DNA of 45,597 bases from SKIA01 sp047602905 (GTDB lineage: Archaea > Nanobdellota > Nanobdellia > Woesearchaeales > SKIA01): the NCBI GenBank assembly GCA_047602905.1, contig JBLKOP010000011.1:1-45597 (forward strand). The letters are read 5' to 3'. The notes beneath the pieces were generated by a model. The model had not been told where the DNA came from and did not search any database. It saw only the letters and a program-made list of their open reading frames with translations. Positions 41,552 to 45,597 of the stretch are shown here, one piece after another; position 1 is the first letter of the stretch; each line of letters opens with the position of its first letter. The position numbers and the translations under genes were made by a program.

Positions 41552-42671
41552 GAGATAGACCTCCAAATATAACCTTTTTTTGTTCAAAGGAAATACCTTG
41601 TTCTTTTGCCTTACCAATTAAATCATTGTAGAAAGTGAATAAAAGATTAGTTAGCAAATCTAAGCCTTGTTGATTTCTTCCAATTGAGAAAGAATCATCA
41701 ATTGAAGCTATGTTTTTTTCAAGTTCAGTTAAATTAATATCTACAGCACCATTTTGTGCATAGTCACAAAAATATTTTTCTATGTTGTTTATTTTTCTTT
41801 TTAACTTAGAGACTCTTGAAAACATGTCAGAAGTATAGTTTATATCTGAGCCTATATTCTTAGAAGCAAGAGCTAAAGGAGTATCAATATCTTCCCTATT
41901 TTGTAAAAAGTCTATGTTTCTCGCAGAACCATGTAAATAAATATTTGTTTTATCTATTTGTTCTGAATTTAATAGTGCCAGAGAGGGGATTAGCCATTTA
42001 TATTCAACTGTAGTTCCACAAAATACATCTAATTCTTCAGGTTTAAATCTTTCATGAGCATATTTAAGCCAATGTATTGAAACAAATCTTTGATTGAAAG
42101 ATTGATCCATATCCCAATGAGTTTTCCCTGCATTTTCTCGGTATATTTGTAAAATATAGGGTTTTTCTAACGATCTTTTTAATCTGCCTTGGTCAATAGA
42201 ATGAAGGTTTGTTTGTGATACTGATAATAGATCCTTAGTATTTATAGTTAGTAAATCATGTAATTCAGATTGGAAGTTATTTCCATTAAATCTATCTGTC
42301 ACTAGCTTTTTCATATTTCTCTTATGATCAATATAAGTTTTGACAGTTTCTGTAGATACTTTTTGACTGTGCAATGTAGAATAAACTAATTCTTTGAAAT
42401 CTGAATCTCGCTCATCTGAATCAATAAAATTTTCTGGAAAAAATCCTCTCTTTTGATAATATTCTTTACAGTCCAGTATGGTTTGATTTAATACATCATA
42501 GTCTCCATTCATCTCAAGGTCAAATTTTCTTCCTCCATAACTCCAAGGAATAAATAAAGGAGGATTCTTTTGTGCAATTCGGGATAATTTACAATAAGAT
42601 AAAGTTATCTTTGGACCCGGTTTATTCATATAAGATGCAGTAATAGGAGGAAGCATTTGAAGTTTATTCAT
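41529..42671 (-). CDS. Unknown 380-aa protein of the cluster
   Basis: 380 aa, not recognised. No signal peptide or membrane helix. Visible elements: PGPKITLSYCKLSRIAQKNP near the start, a long charged helical region (about 100-150), QIYRENAGKTHWDM (about 185-200), FCGTTVEYKWLIPSLALLN and IYLHGSARNIDFLQN. Overlaps the nucleotidyltransferase stop at its start and the SUMF1 gene at its end, so it must be made in step with them. A catalytic or scaffold role in the same pathway is inferred from context only. Confidence 0.75.
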   Translation of the reverse strand: MNKLQMLPPITASYMNKPGPKITLSYCKLSRIAQKNPPLFIPWSYGGRKFDLEMNGDYDVLNQTILDCKEYYQKRGFFPENFIDSDERDSDFKELVYSTLHSQKVSTETVKTYIDHKRNMKKLVTDRFNGNNFQSELHDLLTINTKDLLSVSQTNLHSIDQGRLKRSLEKPYILQIYRENAGKTHWDMDQSFNQRFVSIHWLKYAHERFKPEELDVFCGTTVEYKWLIPSLALLNSEQIDKTNIYLHGSARNIDFLQNREDIDTPLALASKNIGSDINYTSDMFSRVSKLKRKINNIEKYFCDYAQNGAVDINLTELEKNIASIDDSFSIGRNQQGLDLLTNLLFTFYNDLIGKAKEQGISFEQKKVIFGGLSHVRNYCS

Positions 42672-43428
42672 ATTTACGAGTCACCCCTATCCTATATTTA
42701 TATATATCTTCAGGTAAAGTAATTTCTCTTTCAAAATCTTCAACAATAGTAGTTATAATCGGCTTAACTTTTTCTAAAAATTTTAGAGGATTTTTTTCAC
42801 ATGTTAAAAATAAATCTTGAATTTTTTTAATTCTAATTGACTTAGAAAGAGTCCATTCAGAAAATAAGACTTTATTAGGGGGAAGAAATATTTTTTTATT
42901 CAATAACTCTAAATAAATAGCGTATCTCATAAAGTCAAATATTTCAATTTGAGTTTGAATTTTATTGTTTCTCGCAATTGCTTTTTCTATTTCTTGACAA
43001 TGATTCCAACAATTTTTATAATTATTAAGAACATTATAAGAATATGATATTTTTACTAAATAATCGGTAAAAAGTTTTAGTCTTTCATCTTTATCCCAAA
43101 GGCATTTTTTTCTTATTAAAGAAGATATTACGTCATTATTTTCAAATAGAATTTTTGAATTATTATAAGCGTGTTTTTCTATTTGAGTAAAATTTTTATT
43201 TGCAAGATGATCATAAGGAATATTTCTAAATCCATATATTTTCTCATTTATCAAGTGAGTTCCTTCTGAGAAAATAGCTGAATTGATATCTTTATATATA
43301 CATACTAAATCATAATCAGAGTAATTATCAAAATCCTCTCTTGCTCTGCTACCAACCAGAATAATACCATAAAGATTTGTGGTATCAGAATCTTTAATCT
43401 TTTGAATAATTTCATTAATTTGTTCCAT
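42664..43428 (-). CDS. Nucleotidyltransferase (NTP_transf_2 / Pol beta-like)
   Basis: 254 aa from ATG 43428 (a GTG at 43437 is in frame). The signature GSRAREDFDNYSDYDLV contains the GSxAR and paired Asp of Pol beta-type nucleotidyltransferases, and the remainder is helical as in aminoglycoside nucleotidyltransferases and MNT/HEPN-like proteins. It likely transfers NMP to a small molecule or protein. Overlaps the methyltransferase stop by 14 nt and the next start by 8 nt. Confidence 0.85.
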   Translation of the reverse strand: MEQINEIIQKIKDSDTTNLYGIILVGSRAREDFDNYSDYDLVCIYKDINSAIFSEGTHLINEKIYGFRNIPYDHLANKNFTQIEKHAYNNSKILFENNDVISSLIRKKCLWDKDERLKLFTDYLVKISYSYNVLNNYKNCWNHCQEIEKAIARNNKIQTQIEIFDFMRYAIYLELLNKKIFLPPNKVLFSEWTLSKSIRIKKIQDLFLTCEKNPLKFLEKVKPIITTIVEDFEREITLPEDIYKYRIGVTRKYE

Positions 43429-44179
43429 TTTTCTCACAAATAAATAAATGATACCAAGGGAAAGTCTCAGGAAGACTCCTATCTATATTATTAAAGAAGG
43501 TCCATAATTTTTTATCTCCTGCGCCAATTCTTCCAATCCAAGCAAAAGGTATAGACACATCTTCTTCTTTTTTAATTTCAAAATTATTTTCAGTTAACAG
43601 CTTTTCTAATTTGTTTTTGGAATGATGATCAAATTGAGACGCCTCATATTTTCTTGAAAATTTTTCAAAAAAATAATGAACAGCCTTTCGATACCATAAA
43701 TCATTAGCTCCTTCTATTAAAACAAAAGTTCCATTATCTTTTAGTACTCTTCCAGCTTCCTGTAAAACAACATCAGGATACATGCAATGATGTAAGGTGC
43801 TTTGTGCAATTACTAAATCAAAAAAACCATTATTATATGGAATTTGTTCTGCAATACCTTTCTCGATTACTGCTCCTTTTTCAGCCAATCGTTCTCTGGT
43901 TATTTTAACTCTTTCTTCACTAATATCAATACCATATAATTCTCTACCTATATTGGTTAAATACAAAAAATCTCCAAATTCACAACCAACATCCAAGACT
44001 TTTTGATATTTTCTATCAAGTACCGATTCAAGTTTTCTACTAATTTTACTATAAATGTGCCGATTACCTGGATGATACATATGGATCTCTTTTTTCTTAC
44101 CTTTTGCAATATAATCAGAAAGTTCTTCTTCTTTTCGTAAACTTTCTTGAAATTCGGCATCTTCCATAAGATTATTCAT
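43415..44179 (-). CDS. Class I SAM-dependent methyltransferase
   Basis: 254 aa from ATG 44179, with Shine-Dalgarno GAGGTG about 8 nt upstream. Motif I KVLDVGCEFGDFLYL, motif II LYGIDISEERV, a DLVIAQSTLHHCMYPD motif IV/V region and GRVLKDNGTFVLIEG are those of Methyltransf_11 enzymes acting on small molecules. A 60-residue N-terminal helical extension may bind substrate. Overlaps the SHMT-like stop. Confidence 0.92.
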   Translation of the reverse strand: MNNLMEDAEFQESLRKEEELSDYIAKGKKKEIHMYHPGNRHIYSKISRKLESVLDRKYQKVLDVGCEFGDFLYLTNIGRELYGIDISEERVKITRERLAEKGAVIEKGIAEQIPYNNGFFDLVIAQSTLHHCMYPDVVLQEAGRVLKDNGTFVLIEGANDLWYRKAVHYFFEKFSRKYEASQFDHHSKNKLEKLLTENNFEIKKEEDVSIPFAWIGRIGAGDKKLWTFFNNIDRSLPETFPWYHLFICEKNGTN

Positions 44180-45386
44180 TATTAGACACCTCTTCAATCA
44201 ATTTATTTACTAAAAATGCTGCTTTAGAATGTTGATTATTTTTATTTGCTAGTGTGATGGCTTTAGCAATAATTTCTATATGTTCTTCTGACATACCCAT
44301 ATATGTAATTTCTTGAACTCCTAAACGCATATGATAACTACCCCAGATAGGTATATAATTTCTATATACAGATAATCCTATTTTTGCACAATCATCAGTA
44401 AATTTTTCAAAGTCGGAAACTTTTACCCAAATTTGATGAGTTCTTGTATATTCATTAGAATTAATTTTCGCAACTTCATAATTTTTTTCTAAATATTTAG
44501 CCAACAAATTAGCATTAGATACTATTTTTTCTTTGTAGATCCTCCCTTTTAATTTCATGGTTTTTAATGCAAGGTCTAAAGCAATAATATTTGAGATATG
44601 GGGACTCGAAATTGATATGTTTAAAAAATCAGATATTTTATCAGCATATTTATTTTTTAAAAATGCACCAACAAAAGCTTTATGTGGTCCAGGGAAACTC
44701 TTATGAAACGTTCCTCCAAATAAAAGCCTTGAATCTCTAATTTTCTCAATTTCATATGCCCAGAATATGTTTAAATGTGATATATCATAAAACAATATAT
44801 CTTCTTTTCCTAAAGTTGAAAGTAATTTTTTCACATCAAAAATTTCTAAACAAATAGAATGATCGATATAAAAAAAAGTTCCTGAATTTTTTTTTGAAAG
44901 TTTCTTAATCTCTTCAAAATCAAGGGAATTATTTTTTGAGGGAATATTCGAAACAGAATATCCATATTTTTTTGCAAGAGATTGTGTGACACTATGTCCA
45001 CCTAAAGATCTTCCCAAAGATGCAAAATGTTTAAAATCATCATTTAATCCACCAAGAAGGGTCGACATAAGATTTAATCCTGAAATTGGACGAAGATCTA
45101 CCCATTCGCAATTATAAAATTTTTTTAGTCTTTCAGTTAATTGCAACAAATAATCATGTAAATTTTTTCGAGAAGGCATCGTATTATTTAGATAATTTGT
45201 AGGTAAGTGATACCTATTTCCTATATCAAATAAAAATGCTTTTCTAACATTACTAGTCAGAATATTCTCGGAGGGTATTAAATTAATGGTTGGTTTATCT
45301 AGTTTATTTTGTAAATTAGTTATATATTTCTCGATATCTTCAGATTCAAAAGGGCTTTTAAAATATAAATTATTTTTTTTCCCCAT
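44172..45386 (-). CDS. SHMT-like PLP-dependent enzyme
   Basis: 404 aa, first gene of the minus-strand operon. SHMT features: INLIPSENILTSNVRKAF, LRPISGLNLMSTLL, GRSLGGHSVTQSLA, the Asp/His in YDISHLNIFW and the PLP-lysine segment GGTFHKSFPGPHKAFVGA. It is shorter and diverged compared with housekeeping glyA. Such homologues in natural-product pathways act as aldolases or transaldolases joining glycine or threonine to aldehydes, so a role in making a beta-hydroxy amino acid is plausible but not proved. Confidence 0.88.
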   Translation of the reverse strand: MGKKNNLYFKSPFESEDIEKYITNLQNKLDKPTINLIPSENILTSNVRKAFLFDIGNRYHLPTNYLNNTMPSRKNLHDYLLQLTERLKKFYNCEWVDLRPISGLNLMSTLLGGLNDDFKHFASLGRSLGGHSVTQSLAKKYGYSVSNIPSKNNSLDFEEIKKLSKKNSGTFFYIDHSICLEIFDVKKLLSTLGKEDILFYDISHLNIFWAYEIEKIRDSRLLFGGTFHKSFPGPHKAFVGAFLKNKYADKISDFLNISISSPHISNIIALDLALKTMKLKGRIYKEKIVSNANLLAKYLEKNYEVAKINSNEYTRTHQIWVKVSDFEKFTDDCAKIGLSVYRNYIPIWGSYHMRLGVQEITYMGMSEEHIEIIAKAITLANKNNQHSKAAFLVNKLIEEVSNNE

Positions 45387-45400
45387 TATTTAAACAGAAA

Positions 45401-45420
45401 TATGAAGAACTTCATAAACT
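45401..45420 (-). promoter_or_regulatory. Operon promoter with TATGAAG-AA-CTTCATA palindrome
   Basis: Seven-base arms TATGAAG (45401-45407) and CTTCATA (45410-45416) overlap the TATA-like element AGTTTATGAAG read on the minus strand, about 29 nt before the ATG of the SHMT-like gene. Position suggests an operator for the five-gene operon. Confidence 0.45.
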
Positions 45421-45517
45421 TGATTGTTAAAAGTCCGAAAATATTTCGATTAAAGAATTTTCTTTTCTTAATAAATTTCGAGCAACGAAGTTGTGAGTGT
45501 AAATGTGCGTAGCACCA

Positions 45518-45583
45518 GCCCCTCCCCATTTTTTTCTAATGTTTTGATTGTCCCCCCCTTCTACATTTAGCCACTAAAAATTA
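45518..45583 (-). repeat. Right degenerate inverted repeat of the biosynthetic-like segment
   Basis: Partner of the repeat at 39759-39855, reverse-complemented. On the minus strand the order is TAATTTTTAGTGGC, then GGGGGACAATC (within a run of seven G), then GGGGAGGGGC. Confidence 0.6.
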
Positions 45584-45585
45584 TT

Positions 45586-45597
45586 TCATTTAACATC
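45586..45597 (+). repeat. Start of a third attC-like palindrome (cut by window end)
   Basis: TCATTTAACATC. The TAACATC part equals the left arm beginnings of palindromes A and B. TCATTTAAC is the exact reverse complement of GTTAAATGA at 39688-39696, the first bases of the segment it would close. Only 12 bases are visible. Confidence 0.45.

Overview
The window looks like a chromosome segment of a DPANN archaeon, most likely a Woesearchaeota/Pacearchaeota-like lineage. No rRNA is present to prove this. The evidence is archaellins with class III signal peptides, COG1855 PIN-ATPase-KH, the ArvABC (OapABC-type) vesicle operon, RtcB with archease, and small DPANN-style proteins. There are also secreted proteins with W-x-C...C...C repeats of the kind common in these lineages, and TATA boxes centred about 25-31 nt before most first start codons, which suggests leaderless or very short-leader mRNAs. 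Neighbouring genes are tightly packed, many with ATGA stop/start overlaps.

Layout. 1-6.3 kb: secreted and membrane proteins, rhomboid protease, seryl-tRNA synthetase, a large four-repeat surface protein and a DUF429 protein. 6.4-11.1 kb: rhodanese, a small protein, COG1855 ATPase, and a transglutaminase-like secreted protein with a partner gene. 11.2-11.9 kb: a LAGLIDADG homing-endonuclease-like gene broken by an in-frame TGA, directly before tRNA-Ser(GCU). 12-19.4 kb: cupredoxin lipoprotein and DoxX sharing one TATA box, a multi-PH-domain membrane protein, a three-gene ABC-2 exporter operon and a DnaQ-like exonuclease. 19.4-27.9 kb: lipoprotein, Cys-repeat surface protein, methyltransferase-like protein, TrhO, a HAD-like protein lacking its nucleophile, histidine phosphatase, PHP phosphoesterase, a PD-(D/E)XK-like protein, two micro-ORFs and a YrdC-domain protein. 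27.9-30.2 kb: RtcB and archease. 30.3-35.8 kb: surface proteins, TatD, and a block in which an archaellin gene overlaps arvA, followed by arvB and arvC, with two further archaellin genes upstream. 36-38.2 kb: UvrC and a Dps-like ferritin.

From about 38.2 kb the character changes. The DNA becomes visibly AT-richer, and several coupled genes of the 39.9-45.4 kb cluster carry clear Shine-Dalgarno sequences. The region reads as an integron-like cassette array without a visible integrase. Two 86-bp imperfect palindromes with the same orientation and the same arms (38930-39015, 39609-39694) and the start of a third at the window edge (45586-45597) separate three segments: a RelE/ParE-type toxin-antitoxin pair, a single conserved uncharacterised gene, and a 5.9-kb segment. 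In two of the three segments the first bases are the exact complement of the first arm of the closing palindrome (7/7 and 9/9), as expected if each excises as a circle with its own attC.

The 5.9-kb segment holds a compact gene set not recognised as a known pathway: SHMT-like PLP enzyme, SAM methyltransferase, nucleotidyltransferase, a 380-aa unknown and a formylglycine-generating-enzyme/SUMF1-type protein, all overlapping on the minus strand, facing an alpha/beta hydrolase. Degenerate inverted repeats lie near both its ends, and each transcription unit has a palindrome at its promoter. This is the best candidate for an undescribed system. A second candidate is a fixed-position promoter element (CACTGGACAT, 26-28 bp before the TATA centre) shared by four promoters, several of which drive nuclease-like or phosphoesterase genes.
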